A stretch of 64,000 nt of DNA, from contig DASWNW010000025.1 of assembly GCA_036399015.1 (NCBI GenBank), positions 1 to 64,000 of the forward strand. The letters run 5' to 3'. The notes under the pieces were generated by a model, which did no database searches, was not told where the DNA came from, and was given only the letters and a program-made list of their open reading frames with translations. Made by a program: the position numbers and the translations under genes. Of the stretch, positions 16,982-28,675 are shown one piece after another; the stretch's first letter is position 1; the number at the start of each line of letters is the position of its first letter. The DNA is from QHVT01 sp036399015 (lineage in GTDB: Bacteria > Acidobacteriota > Thermoanaerobaculia > Gp7-AA8).

Positions 16982-18021
16982 ATGAAGCGCACCGACTTCT
17001 CGTACGTGCTTCCGGACGAGCTCATCGCGCAGGAGCCTCGCGAGCGGGGGCGCTCCCGCATGCTGGTCGTCACTCCCGGTGCCGGCCCGCCGCTCCTCGA
17101 GCACGCTTCCTTCGCCAGCTTCCCCTCCCGCCTCGGCGATCGCGACGTGCTGGTGATCAACGACACCCGCGTCATCCCGGCGCGCCTCTTCGCCCGGCCG
17201 AAGGGGCAGATGCAGAACCCGATCGAGTTCCTCCTCACCCGCGAGCGCGATCCGGTCACCTGGGAGACCTGGTGCCGCCCCGCGAAGCGTGTGAAACCCG
17301 GCGACACCGTCACCTTCTCCGACGCCCTCTCCGCCGTGGTGGTGGAGAAGGAGGAGGGGACGGTCGTGATCCGCTTCGTCGGCGACATGCGGGAGATCGA
17401 GCGCCTCGGCATCCCGCCGCTGCCGCCGTACATCGCGCGCGCCGAGGCGCGGGAGGCCGACAAGGAGTCGTACCAGACCGTCTATGCCTCGACGCGCGGC
17501 GCCATCGCCGCACCGACCGCCGGGCTGCACTTCACCCGCGAGATCCTCGACGAGATCGCCGCCCGCGGGATTGACGTCGTCCGCGTCACCCTCCACGTCG
17601 GCATCGGCACGTTCAAGCCGGTCAAGGTGGACGACATCGCCGACCACCGCATGGACAGCGAGCGTTACGACATCACCGCCGACGCCGCCGACCTGCTGAA
17701 CGCCGCGCTCGAGGAGAAGCGGCCGATCGTCGCGGTCGGGACGACCAGCGTGCGCACGCTCGAGAGCGCGATCCGCGCCGGGCGCGGCCGCTTCGTCGCC
17801 GGACATGGCGAGACCTCGATCTTCATCACCCCCGGCTTCGAGTTCCGCGCCGTCGACCGCCTCCTCACGAACTTCCACCTGCCGGAGTCGACGCTGCTGA
17901 TGCTCGTGTCGGCCTTCGCCGGGATGCAAACGATTCGTGACGCGTACGCCGAGGCGGTCCGAAACAAGTACCTTTTCTACAGCTACGGCGACTGCATGTT
18001 TCTCACGAACAAAGGAGCCCG

Positions 18022-18025
<4 letters not shown>
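16982..18025 (+). CDS. queA: S-adenosylmethionine:tRNA ribosyltransferase-isomerase
   Basis: 347 aa, the normal length for QueA. Signatures: FSYVLPDELIAQEP at the N-terminus, VLVINDTRVIPARL, ERLGIPPLPPYI, the YQTVYA...GAIAAPTAGLHFT block, LHVGIGTFKPV, and LLTNFHLPESTLLMLVSAF near the end. It moves the ribosyl part of SAM onto 7-aminomethyl-7-deazaguanine in tRNA, the penultimate step of queuosine formation. The start ATG has no clear Shine-Dalgarno. The stop overlaps the start of the propeller-amidohydrolase gene (ATGA). Confidence 0.95.
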
Positions 18026-21474
<3,449 letters not shown>

Positions 21475-21483
21475 CGTTCCGCG

Positions 21484-21783
21484 CTACCAATACGTGGTGG
21501 TCACGGTGCAGTCGCCCGTGACCACCGCCTGGCAGGCCATCCGTTCGTCGGGGGCGAAGCCGCGGGCGGTGCCGAAGCGCACCTCGATGGCCGTGGCGGG
21601 CGTCAGGTTTCCCTCCCCCTCGAGCACCTGCACCCGGCAGCGGGCGCAGACGCCGACGCCGCCGCAGGAGTTGCCGAGGGGGACGCCGGCGTGGCGGGCG
21701 ACGTCGAGGAGCGTCTCGTCGGCCCGGGCCGGCTCCGCGCGGCCGAGCGGGGCGAATGTAACGACCTTTGACGCTCCATTCAC
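21484..21783 (-). CDS. 2Fe-2S ferredoxin
   Basis: 99 aa. The cluster-binding cysteines are Cys40, Cys46, Cys49 (NSCGGVGVCARC) and Cys84 (RMACQAVV), the spacing of plant/adrenodoxin-type 2Fe-2S ferredoxins. It would carry single electrons in the cytoplasm. No partner oxidoreductase is adjacent. It converges on the amidohydrolase gene with a 9-bp gap that holds no repeat hairpin. Confidence 0.88.
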   Translation of the reverse strand: MNGASKVVTFAPLGRAEPARADETLLDVARHAGVPLGNSCGGVGVCARCRVQVLEGEGNLTPATAIEVRFGTARGFAPDERMACQAVVTGDCTVTTTYW

Positions 21784-21862
21784 CGGCTTTTCGCAACTCC
21801 CACAAAACTATTCTCCCCGCCGCGCGTCTAATTAGACAGAACAAACGCGAAGGGATGTGAAC

Positions 21863-22183
21863 ATGGCCAGAAGACTCGATGAGAATGGAATTGCGGAGGT
21901 GATCGTGGGGGTGCTCCCCGCCGAGATCGTCCGCGAGTGCTCTGCCGAGCGGGACACCATCCGTTACGCGGTGCGGGGGGAAGGCATCCGCCTCCAGAAG
22001 ATCGTCCTCAAGCGCGCCTCCCTCCGCCGTCTCGCCGAAGACCCGAACGCCGCCGTGAAGATCGAGTACCTCCAGAAGGAGCTCCTCTCGGCCGCAGCCG
22101 TGAGAGGGGAGTACCGGTACCCGCGCCCGGTGGTGCATCCGGTAGCGAGGCCGCTGCCGGTGGCGATGGCGTCGGCGCGGTAA
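21863..22183 (+). CDS. Small hypothetical protein
   Basis: 106 aa starting MARRLDENGIAEVIV. AAGGGA lies about 7 bp before this ATG; a GTG six bases earlier is also possible. The sequence is rich in charged residues (RLQKIVLKRASLRRL, VKIEYLQKELL), with a Pro/Val tail, and has no signal peptide or membrane segment. No family was recognised. It is divergent from the ferredoxin gene across about 80 bp that contain an AT-rich TAATTAGACA stretch, a plausible promoter. Confidence 0.6.
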   Translation: MARRLDENGIAEVIVGVLPAEIVRECSAERDTIRYAVRGEGIRLQKIVLKRASLRRLAEDPNAAVKIEYLQKELLSAAAVRGEYRYPRPVVHPVARPLPVAMASAR

Positions 22184-22191
22184 CGCGCCGC

Positions 22192-22276
22192 GGTGTCAGG
22201 TGTCGGGTGTCGGGTGTCTGCGGCCCGTCGCCCGAGGAGCACCCCCCGGACACCTGACACCCGACACCTGACACCC
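22192..22276. repeat. Inverted heptamer repeat, GTGTCRG family (locus E)
   Basis: Four GTGTCRG units (22192-22218) face four CYGACAC units (22248-22276) across a 29-bp spacer. It lies 8 bp after a stop codon and about 70 bp before the Lrp-type regulator on the same strand. Confidence 0.85.
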
Positions 22277-22345
22277 GGCGCGCAGCGCCGACGATTCGCA
22301 GCTTCGTGACTTGCCAAACCGACGATTCGACACCATATTGCTTCC

Positions 22346-22825
22346 ATGGCCGTCGAATTGGATGAGCTCGACCACCGCATCGTCGCCCTCCTCCTCCAGG
22401 ACGCGCGCACGCCGGCGGCGCAGATCGCGGAGCAGATCGGGCTCTCGCGTACGGCCGTGGCCGACCGGCTGGACAAGCTCGAGCGGCAGGGGGTCATCCG
22501 CGGCACGACCGCCGTCGTCGACCCGGTCGCCCTCGGGCGGGGCGTCACCGCCTTCGTCTCGGCGCGCGGCGCCACCCTCTCCTCGACGGCCTGGAAGAAG
22601 TTCCGCGAGCTGATGACAGGGGAGCAGATCCTCGAGGTGCACACCGTCGCCGGCGACGACTGCTACCTCATCAAGGTACGGGCGGAGTCGATCGGGGCGC
22701 TGAACACGCTCGTGCAGCAGCTCACCACGCCGCCGCTGTCGCTCGCCACGCGCACCACCATCGTCATGGAAACGCATTGCGAGAAGGTCGGCGGCATCGA
22801 CCTCGGACGGGAGAGTGCGAAATGA
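22346..22825 (+). CDS. Lrp/AsnC-family transcription regulator
   Basis: 159 aa. The N-terminal helix-turn-helix is typical (LDELDHRIVALLLQDARTPAAQIAEQIGLSRTAVADRLDKLE, read as DELDHRIVALL and IAEQIGLSRTAVADR). It is followed by the RAM ligand-binding/oligomerisation domain (VHTVAGDDCYLIKVRAES). Such proteins sense amino acids and control their transport or metabolism. Its stop overlaps the start of the DMT exporter (ATGA), so it probably controls that exporter in response to an amino acid, by analogy with known Lrp-exporter pairs. Confidence 0.9.
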   Translation: MAVELDELDHRIVALLLQDARTPAAQIAEQIGLSRTAVADRLDKLERQGVIRGTTAVVDPVALGRGVTAFVSARGATLSSTAWKKFRELMTGEQILEVHTVAGDDCYLIKVRAESIGALNTLVQQLTTPPLSLATRTTIVMETHCEKVGGIDLGRESAK

Positions 22826-23760
22826 AACATCAGAAAGCGGTTGCCTGGCTCGCCTTCGCCATCGTCTGCACCGTGTGGGGGACGACCTACCTCGGCATCG
22901 CCATCGCCCTCGAGACCATCCCGCCGCTCCTCCTGACCGGCTGCCGCTTCGTCGTGGCCGGCCTGATCATGCTCGGCATCGCCCGGATGCGCGGCGAGAC
23001 CCTGCCGACCGACCGCCGCACGCTCGCCAACCTCGCACTCATCGGCTTTCTGATGGTGGGCGTCGGCAACCTGGCGGTGGTCTGGGCCGAGCTCTATGTC
23101 CCCAGCGGCCTCGCGGCGCTGCTCGTCGCCACCGCCCCCTTCTGGATGGCCATCATCGAGCTGTTCCGCACCTCCGGCGAGCGGGTCTCGCTGCAGGGCG
23201 GCATCGGCATGCTCCTCGGCTTCCTCGGCGTGGCGCTGCTGGTGACGCCGCGCGGCTCCGCCGGCGCGCTCAGCACCGGCTTCATCCTCGGCGCGATCGC
23301 GATCCAGGTCGGCGGCATCTGCTGGCAGCTCGGCTCCGCCCACGGCAAGTACAACCTCAAGCACGTGCCGCTGATGTCGTCCGCCGCGCTGCAGATGCTG
23401 TTCGGCGGCCTCATCGTCGGGGTGGTGGGCCTGCTCATCGGCGAGGCGCCGCGGTTCTCCCTCACCCCCCGCACCTTCGCCGCGCTCGCCTACCTGACCA
23501 TCTTCGGCTCCGTCATCGCGTACAGCGCCTACGTCTTCGCGCTCGCGCACATGCGCACCACCCACAGCTCCCTCTACGCCTACGTCAACCCGGTGGTGGC
23601 GGTCTTCCTCGGCTGGGTGATCCTCGACGAGCGCCTGACCGCCGTCTCCGTCGCCGCCATGTTCGTCATCCTCGCCGGCGTCGCCCTCGTCCAGACCGCG
23701 GGGTGGCGGAAGACCGCCGCGCCGGCTGAGAACGGGGCGATGGTGAAGAAGGCGGCGTAG
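22822..23760 (+). CDS. EamA/DMT-family transporter
   Basis: 312 aa with about ten hydrophobic helices in two EamA repeats (AWLAFAIVCTVWGTTYLGIA at the N-terminus; AYSAYVFALAHM and SLYAYVNPVVAVFLGWVILDE in the second). This is an inner-membrane exporter of small metabolites, often amino acids. The ATG at 22822 overlaps the stop of the Lrp-type regulator, which favours a regulated amino-acid efflux role. Inferred, not shown. Confidence 0.9.
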   Translation: MKHQKAVAWLAFAIVCTVWGTTYLGIAIALETIPPLLLTGCRFVVAGLIMLGIARMRGETLPTDRRTLANLALIGFLMVGVGNLAVVWAELYVPSGLAALLVATAPFWMAIIELFRTSGERVSLQGGIGMLLGFLGVALLVTPRGSAGALSTGFILGAIAIQVGGICWQLGSAHGKYNLKHVPLMSSAALQMLFGGLIVGVVGLLIGEAPRFSLTPRTFAALAYLTIFGSVIAYSAYVFALAHMRTTHSSLYAYVNPVVAVFLGWVILDERLTAVSVAAMFVILAGVALVQTAGWRKTAAPAENGAMVKKAA

Positions 23761-23761
23761 C

Positions 23762-24073
23762 GGTCTTACAGTCTTACAGTCGTACAGTCGTACAGGGCGC
23801 CGGTCCCGTCCGGGACGGCATCGGTCCCGTCGCGGACGGCATCGGTCCCGTCGCCGAAGGCATCGATCCCGTCACGGAAGGCATCGGTCCCGTCCCGGAA
23901 GGCATCGATCCCGTCCCGGAAGGCATCGATCCCGACGCGGAAGGCATCGATCCCGACGCGGAAGGCACCGATCCCGTCCCGGAAGGCATCGATCCCGTCC
24001 CCGAAGGCACCGATCCCGTCGCAGAAGGCACCGATCCCCTGTACGACCGTAAGACTGTAAGACTGTAAGGCTG
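23762..24073. repeat. Inverted octamer repeat enclosing a 21-bp array (locus F)
   Basis: Left arm GTCTTACAGTCTTACAGTCG onward (23762-23795) is mirrored by CTGTACGACCGTAAGACTGT onward (24039-24073). Between the arms lies an 11-copy 21-bp tandem array. The whole 320-bp stretch between the converging exporter and DHH genes is made of this composite; it holds no real gene. Confidence 0.85.
23796..24038. repeat. 21-bp tandem array, 11 copies plus 12 bp
   Basis: Units begin GGCATCGATCCCGTCCCGGAA or close variants, in exact 21-bp register from 23796 to 24026, with a 12-bp partial unit after. Variation is mostly at a few positions (A/G in CGRTCCC, T/C in GGCAYC). Because 21 is a multiple of three, all frames stay open and encode seven-residue repeats, but nothing suggests translation. 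Confidence 0.9.
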
Positions 24074-24081
24074 CGACCCCG

Positions 24082-24999
24082 TCACCCGTCGCGCTTGATC
24101 GTCGCAACGATCTCCGCCAGCTTCGCCTCCGCCTCCGCGAGCGGCAACTGGCAGGTGCCGGCGCCGCGGTGGCCGCCGCCGCCGTAGCGGCTCATCAGCG
24201 CCCCGACGTCGGTCTTGGACGTCCGGTTGAAGATGCTGTGGCCGACGGCGCAGACGACGAACTCGTTCTTCCGCCCGTCGAACACGCGCACCTGGATGTT
24301 CGCCTCGGGGTAGAACGTGTAGATCAGGAACCGGTTCCCCGAGGGGGGCTCGCCGGTGCCGCGGAGATCGGTGAAGATCATGTTCCCGTCGACGCGCGAG
24401 CGCTCGCGCATGATGCGCGCGAACTCCTCCTGCTGCTGGAAGTAGCGCTCCACCCGCTCCTTCACGTCGGCGTCCGCGAGCACCGTGTCGGGATCGTCAG
24501 GATGATTCGCGATGAGGTCGATCATCTTCGTCATCAGCTCGCGATTGCTGATGCGGTAGTCGCGGTGATAGGCGAGGCCGGTGCGCGGATCCATGACGTA
24601 CGAGAGCAGGATCCAGCCGGTGGGATTCGTCACCTCGTCCATCGTCAGTTGCGCGGCGTCGGAACGGTCGACCGACTCGAGCAGCTTCTCGTACTTGCGG
24701 AGGCGCTCCGCCCCGTAGTGATTGAAGACGACGCGCGCGGCCGACGGCGCCACCTCGAAGCGGCCCTTGTACGAAACCGTGTCCTCGTTGCGCACGATCT
24801 CGCTGGAGTGGTGGTCGAACCAGAGGCCCGCGCCGAGGACGTAGGGGAGGTTGGTCAGGATGTCGTTCTTCCCGACCTGAACCTTCCCGTCCTGAACGTC
24901 TTTCGGGTGCACGAACTCGACCGCGTCGATCTGCTCCACGTCGCGAAGCAGGACAGCGCAGGCGAGCCCGTCAAAGTCAGAGCGTGTGATGAGCCGCAT
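24082..24999 (-). CDS. DHH-family phosphoesterase
   Basis: 305 aa from the ATG at 24999. The N-terminal metal motifs are SDFDGLACAVL (Asp8, Asp10) and WFDHHSS (the DHH motif near residue 75). The C-terminal DHHA1 motif is YGGGGHRGAGTCQLP. DHH proteins use Mn2+ to hydrolyse phosphodiesters or phosphoanhydrides: nanoRNA, pAp, c-di-AMP/pApA or polyphosphate. The cdaA gene for c-di-AMP synthesis lies elsewhere in the window, so a role in its breakdown is possible but unproven. A TAGAAT box 8 bp upstream and no Shine-Dalgarno suggest leaderless expression. Confidence 0.85.
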   Translation of the reverse strand: MRLITRSDFDGLACAVLLRDVEQIDAVEFVHPKDVQDGKVQVGKNDILTNLPYVLGAGLWFDHHSSEIVRNEDTVSYKGRFEVAPSAARVVFNHYGAERLRKYEKLLESVDRSDAAQLTMDEVTNPTGWILLSYVMDPRTGLAYHRDYRISNRELMTKMIDLIANHPDDPDTVLADADVKERVERYFQQQEEFARIMRERSRVDGNMIFTDLRGTGEPPSGNRFLIYTFYPEANIQVRVFDGRKNEFVVCAVGHSIFNRTSKTDVGALMSRYGGGGHRGAGTCQLPLAEAEAKLAEIVATIKRDG

Positions 25000-25007
25000 G
25001 GCGGCGG

Positions 25008-25013
25008 ATTCTA
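25008..25013 (-). promoter_or_regulatory. -10 box of the DHH phosphoesterase
   Basis: TAGAAT on the minus strand, 8 bp before the ATG, with the spacer CCGCCGCC. No Shine-Dalgarno is present. Confidence 0.5.
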
Positions 25014-25039
25014 AGCAGAACGTGGGAGGAACACCACAT

Positions 25040-25129
25040 GGGTTCCTCGGGGTTCCTCGGAGTTCCTCGGCGTTCCCAGCCCCACCACGCTCCGAGGAAC
25101 CCGAGGAACCCGAGGAACCCGAGGAACCT
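25040..25129. repeat. Inverted repeat, GGTTCCTCG family (locus G)
   Basis: Four TTCCTCGG-type units (25040-25076) face four CCGAGGAAC-type units (25091-25129). The right arm runs into the stop codon of the zinc alcohol dehydrogenase. Same family as loci M, N, O and the array at 52467. Confidence 0.85.
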
Positions 25130-26303
25130 AAACCGGCCTCATCACCACCTTGATGCACTCGTCCTGCTTGTCGCGGAACGTGCGGTACATCTCCGGCGCG
25201 TCGTCGAGCCCCACCTGATGGGTGATGATGAACGACGGGTCGATGTCGCCGCGCTCGATCCGGTCGAGCAGCAACTGCGTGTACTTGTGCACGTGGGTCT
25301 GCCCCATCTTCAGCGTCAGCCCCTTGCCGAACGCGGTGCCGAACGGCACCTTGTCGATGAAGCCGGCGTAGACGCCGGGGATCGACACCGTGCCGCCCTT
25401 GCGGCAGCAGTGCAGCGCCTGGCGCAGCGCGTGCGCGCGGTCGAACTGCAGCTTCATCGCCTGCTTCACCCGGTCGAGCATCGCGTCGGCGAACGTGCCG
25501 TGCGCCTCCATCCCCACCGCGTCGATGCAGCGGTCGGGGCCGCGCCCGCCGGTCATGTCCTTGAGCTGGTCGTACACGTCGTCGATGTCGCCGTAGTCGA
25601 GCGTCTCGGTGCGGCCGTCGGACGCGGCGAGGTCGAGCCGCTCGCGGAAGCGGTCGATGGCGATGACCCGCTGCGCGCCGAGCAGCCAGGCGCTCACGAT
25701 CGAGAAGAGGCCCACCGGGCCGCAGCCCCACACCGCCACCGTGTCGCCCGGCTTGATGTCGCAGTTCTCGGCGGCCATGTAGCCGGTCGGGAGGATGTCG
25801 GTGAGGAAGAGCGCCTTCTCGTCCGGCACGCCGGCGGGGATCTTCTGGTGGTTCGTGTCGGCGTACGGCACGCGGACGTACTGCGCCTGCCCTCCCGCGT
25901 AGCCGCCGTACATGTGCGAGTAGCCGAAGATGCCGGCCGTCGCGTAGCCCATCAGCGCCTCGGTCATCCAGGCGTTCGGGTTCGTGTTGTCGCAGAGCGA
26001 GTAGAGCTGCTCGCTGCAGAACCAGCACTTGCCGCAGGCGATCGGGAAGGGGACGATGATCCGGTCTCCGACCTTGAGGTTCTTCACCGACGGCCCCGTC
26101 TCCACGACCTCTCCCATGAACTCGTGGCCGAGGATGTCGCCGCGCATCATGGTCGGCACGAAGCCGCCGTAGAGGTGGAGGTCGGAGCCGCAGATCGCCG
26201 TCAGGCTGACGCGCACGATCGCGTCGTGGGGATTGAGGATCGTCGGATCGGGGACTTCGACGACACGGATGTCTTCCTTCCCCCACCAGCACACTGCTTT
26301 CAT
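25128..26303 (-). CDS. Zinc-dependent alcohol/formaldehyde-type dehydrogenase
   Basis: 391 aa medium-chain dehydrogenase. Catalytic zinc ligands are Cys38 (AICGSDLHLYGG), His60 and Glu61 (GHEFMGEVVETG). Structural zinc cysteines are Cys90, Cys93, Cys96 and Cys104. The Rossmann motif is VWGCGPVGLFS. The long insert (MEAHGTFADAMLDRVKQ) is typical of the glutathione-independent formaldehyde dehydrogenase-like subgroup, but the substrate is not certain. It begins inside the stop of the SRPBCC gene (ATGA overlap), so the two form one unit. A GGTTCCTCG hairpin abuts its end. Confidence 0.88.
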   Translation of the reverse strand: MKAVCWWGKEDIRVVEVPDPTILNPHDAIVRVSLTAICGSDLHLYGGFVPTMMRGDILGHEFMGEVVETGPSVKNLKVGDRIIVPFPIACGKCWFCSEQLYSLCDNTNPNAWMTEALMGYATAGIFGYSHMYGGYAGGQAQYVRVPYADTNHQKIPAGVPDEKALFLTDILPTGYMAAENCDIKPGDTVAVWGCGPVGLFSIVSAWLLGAQRVIAIDRFRERLDLAASDGRTETLDYGDIDDVYDQLKDMTGGRGPDRCIDAVGMEAHGTFADAMLDRVKQAMKLQFDRAHALRQALHCCRKGGTVSIPGVYAGFIDKVPFGTAFGKGLTLKMGQTHVHKYTQLLLDRIERGDIDPSFIITHQVGLDDAPEMYRTFRDKQDECIKVVMRPV

Positions 26304-27028
26304 CGCGACTTCCTCCCCGACGCCTGCCCTTCGGTCGTCGGAATCTCGCCGGTCTCGATCAGCCGCTTGAGGCGGCGGAGGTCTTCCTGCACGTTGAGCG
26401 CGGGGTCTTCGCCGAGAAACCGCGAGATGCGGGCGCCGAGGACGCCGGCCGGCGGGTCGTAGCGCAGCACGACCTTCACTTCCGTGCCGCGTCCGGCGGC
26501 GGCGGGGGTGAAGTGCACGGAGCCGGCGTTGTCGACCTGGCTGCCCTCGATGGAGCGCCAGCCGATCAACTCATTCGGCACCTCGTTGATGATCTCCGCC
26601 TCCCACTCCACCTTCGAGCCGGCGGGGCCTTTGGCCACCCAGCGCGAGCGCTTTCCGTCGTGCACCTCGACGGACTCGAGGTTGTGCATGAAGAGGGGGA
26701 GGTTCTCGAAGCGGCGCCAGAAGGCGTAGAGCACTTCGGGCGAGGCGTTGATGGTGACGGCCTTCTCGACGCGGACGCCGCGGCCGTACGGCACGCTGAC
26801 GTTGTCGCCCTGCTCGTCGGCGGTCGAGACGCCCATCGACTCGTAGACCATGCAGTGGCCGGTCGCGCCGCGGTGCACGAGCGCGCCGCCGAGCGCGGCG
26901 ACGACGAGGCCGGGAAGGGAGCGCATCTTCAGGCCGTAGGCCGCCAGCGCGCCGCCGAAGATGACCGAAGCCCAGCGCTCCGGCTCACTCACGTTTCGTT
27001 CTGAGGGACTGATTGTTTCTTCTGCCAT
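26300..27028 (-). CDS. Membrane-linked SRPBCC (cyclase/dehydrase) protein
   Basis: 242 aa from MAEETISPSERN; an upstream in-frame ATG at 27091 would overlap the divergent gene. Residues ~18-60 contain a hydrophobic DUF2892-like pair (WASVIFGGALAAYGL, LVVAALGGALVH). Residues ~85-225 are an SRPBCC/START-like lipid-binding fold (VEKAVTINASPEVLYAFWRRFENLP, read as INASPEVLYAFWR; EIINEVPNELIGWRSIEG). It may bind a hydrophobic ligand at the membrane. It is translationally coupled to the alcohol dehydrogenase downstream. Confidence 0.8.
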   Translation of the reverse strand: MAEETISPSERNVSEPERWASVIFGGALAAYGLKMRSLPGLVVAALGGALVHRGATGHCMVYESMGVSTADEQGDNVSVPYGRGVRVEKAVTINASPEVLYAFWRRFENLPLFMHNLESVEVHDGKRSRWVAKGPAGSKVEWEAEIINEVPNELIGWRSIEGSQVDNAGSVHFTPAAAGRGTEVKVVLRYDPPAGVLGARISRFLGEDPALNVQEDLRRLKRLIETGEIPTTEGQASGRKSR

Positions 27029-27069
27029 AGCGTCGTTGGGGGGGCGCACGAAACATGCCCGGGCCGCCA

Positions 27070-27075
27070 TAGAAT
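27070..27075 (+). promoter_or_regulatory. -10 box of the PLP dehydratase gene
   Basis: TAGAAT, spacer CGCCGC, then ATG. The predicted transcription start coincides with the start codon. Confidence 0.5.
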
Positions 27076-27081
27076 CGCCGC

Positions 27082-28047
27082 ATGTCAGCAAGCGCGCCCC
27101 CGGTCCGTGCCGTCACCCTCGAAGAGATCCGCGCCGCCCGCGAGCGCATCTCCGGCGTCATCACCCGCACGCCGCTGATCCGGCTCCTGCACGGCGTGGA
27201 GGGCGCGCCGGAGATCTGGCTCAAGCTCGAGAACCTCCAGCCGATCAACGCCTTCAAGCTGCGCGGCGCTGCGAACGCGGTCGCGCTCCTGCCGCCCGAG
27301 GAGCGGAGCCGCGGCGTCTGGACGATCAGCGCCGGCAACGCGGGGCAGGGGGTGGCGTACGCGGCCCGGGCGGCGGGGGTCCCCTGCACCGTCGTCGTGA
27401 TCGAGACCGCCCCCGACACGAAGGTCGAGCGGATGCGCGCCCTCGGCGCGAAGCTGGTCAAGGCGCCGTTCGACCAGTGCTGGCGGGCGATGGACGACCG
27501 CTCCTTCCCCGGGGTCGAGGGGACGTTCGTCCACCCCTTCGACGACCACGACTTCGTCGCCGGCAACGCCACCGTGGCGCTGGAGATCCTGGAAGACCTG
27601 CCGCGGGTGAAGACCGTGATCGCCGCCATCGGCGGGGGAGGCCTCATCGCCGGCATCGGCTCCGCGATGCGGGCACTCGCGCCGGCCGTGCGCATCCTCG
27701 GCGCGGAGCCGGAGACCGCCGCCCCCGGCGCCGCCTCGTTCGCCGCCGGCTCGCCTCAGGTCTTCGAGCAGTGGCAGGCGTCGTTCGTCGACGGCGCCGG
27801 CGGCAAGAGCATCTTCCCGCGCATGTGGGAGCGCCTCCGCGACACGGTCGACGGCTCGACCGTCGTGACGCTGGAGGAGGTGAAGGCCGCCATGCGCCTC
27901 GTCGCGTCAAAGACGCGCGTCATCGCGGAAGGAGCGGGGGCGCTGGCGGTGGCGGCGGCGCTGAAGGAGAAGGAGGGGCCGGTGGTCGCGGTCGTGTCGG
28001 GGGGGAACATCGATTTGGCGAAGTTTTGTGAGTTAGTGGCGACCTGA
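27082..28047 (+). CDS. PLP-dependent threonine/serine dehydratase-like enzyme
   Basis: 321 aa, fold-type II PLP enzyme of the catabolic threonine dehydratase/serine racemase group, with no ACT regulatory domain. Lys59 in INAFKLRGA forms the Schiff base. SAGNAGQGVAYAAR and the phosphate-binding loop GGGGLIAGIGS are present. It would deaminate L-threonine or L-serine, or racemise serine. The motif SAGNAGQGVA deviates from the usual S-x-G-N-H-A-Q-G in that the His is replaced by Ala, so the substrate may differ. Expressed from a probable leaderless promoter. Confidence 0.85.
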   Translation: MSASAPPVRAVTLEEIRAARERISGVITRTPLIRLLHGVEGAPEIWLKLENLQPINAFKLRGAANAVALLPPEERSRGVWTISAGNAGQGVAYAARAAGVPCTVVVIETAPDTKVERMRALGAKLVKAPFDQCWRAMDDRSFPGVEGTFVHPFDDHDFVAGNATVALEILEDLPRVKTVIAAIGGGGLIAGIGSAMRALAPAVRILGAEPETAAPGAASFAAGSPQVFEQWQASFVDGAGGKSIFPRMWERLRDTVDGSTVVTLEEVKAAMRLVASKTRVIAEGAGALAVAAALKEKEGPVVAVVSGGNIDLAKFCELVAT

Positions 28048-28049
28048 CA

Positions 28050-28631
28050 CTACTTATACGTCGCCACCGGCCGGAACCCGCCCGGGTTCGGATACTCGCG
28101 CCTCGTGCCGAACGTATTGAGCGGCGCCTCCATCACCGGGACCTGAACGCCTGCCACGATCGCCGTCTGGCCGGTCGGGCGGGGCTCCTTGACGTCGGCG
28201 GGGACGCGCACCTGGATCTTCTTCGGGTCGCGCACGGTCGCGCCGCCCGGCTCGAGGATCACGTCGGGGATGAAGACGTCGGCGGTCGGGGGGACGTTCA
28301 CCAGCTCGAGCTTGGCCTGGTCGGCGCCGGCGGCCTGGAAGCCGATGGTCGCCTTCTGCGGCGGGACGTCGAGGATGACGAACGCCCCGTTCTCGGCGAT
28401 GCCGCCGGTCGCGTACTCGGTGTTCTCGACCCAGATCGCGGCGCCGGCGAAGAGCTCCGTGCGGCGGGCGATCTCGAGCTCCATCGTCGGCGCCTGCCTG
28501 GCCCCCTTCACGTCGAGCACCCAGCCGCGGATGCTGCACGGCTTGCGGTTGAGGAACTGGGCGGAGTTCGGGTCGGTCTCGCCGCAGGCGGCGATGAGGA
28601 AGAGAGCGGTTGCGAGGAGGCTCCGGCGCAT
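28050..28631 (-). CDS. Hypothetical lipoprotein
   Basis: 193 aa with lipobox LFLIAAC (Cys16). The mature region looks like one carboxypeptidase-regulatory-like beta sandwich: IRGWVLDVKGARQAP, FVILDVPPQKATIGFQAAGADQAKLELVNVP (in parts). The tail (PLNTFGTRREYPNPGGFRP) has no known motif. It should be anchored in the outer or inner membrane. It converges on the dehydratase gene with a 2-bp gap. Function unknown. Confidence 0.75.
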   Translation of the reverse strand: MRRSLLATALFLIAACGETDPNSAQFLNRKPCSIRGWVLDVKGARQAPTMELEIARRTELFAGAAIWVENTEYATGGIAENGAFVILDVPPQKATIGFQAAGADQAKLELVNVPPTADVFIPDVILEPGGATVRDPKKIQVRVPADVKEPRPTGQTAIVAGVQVPVMEAPLNTFGTRREYPNPGGFRPVATYK

Positions 28632-28675
28632 CGGTCGTGGAGGGTATCACGTGCGATAATCGCCTCCGCCGTCAC

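Noticed and set aside
23796..24038. CRISPR array
   Set aside because: Units are head-to-tail with no unique spacers and no cas genes are near. The same holds for 52467-52670.
23766..24107. Open frames encoding seven-residue repeats (GIDAFRDG type)
   Set aside because: They arise because a 21-bp repeat keeps every frame open; no ribosome-binding site or conserved protein context.
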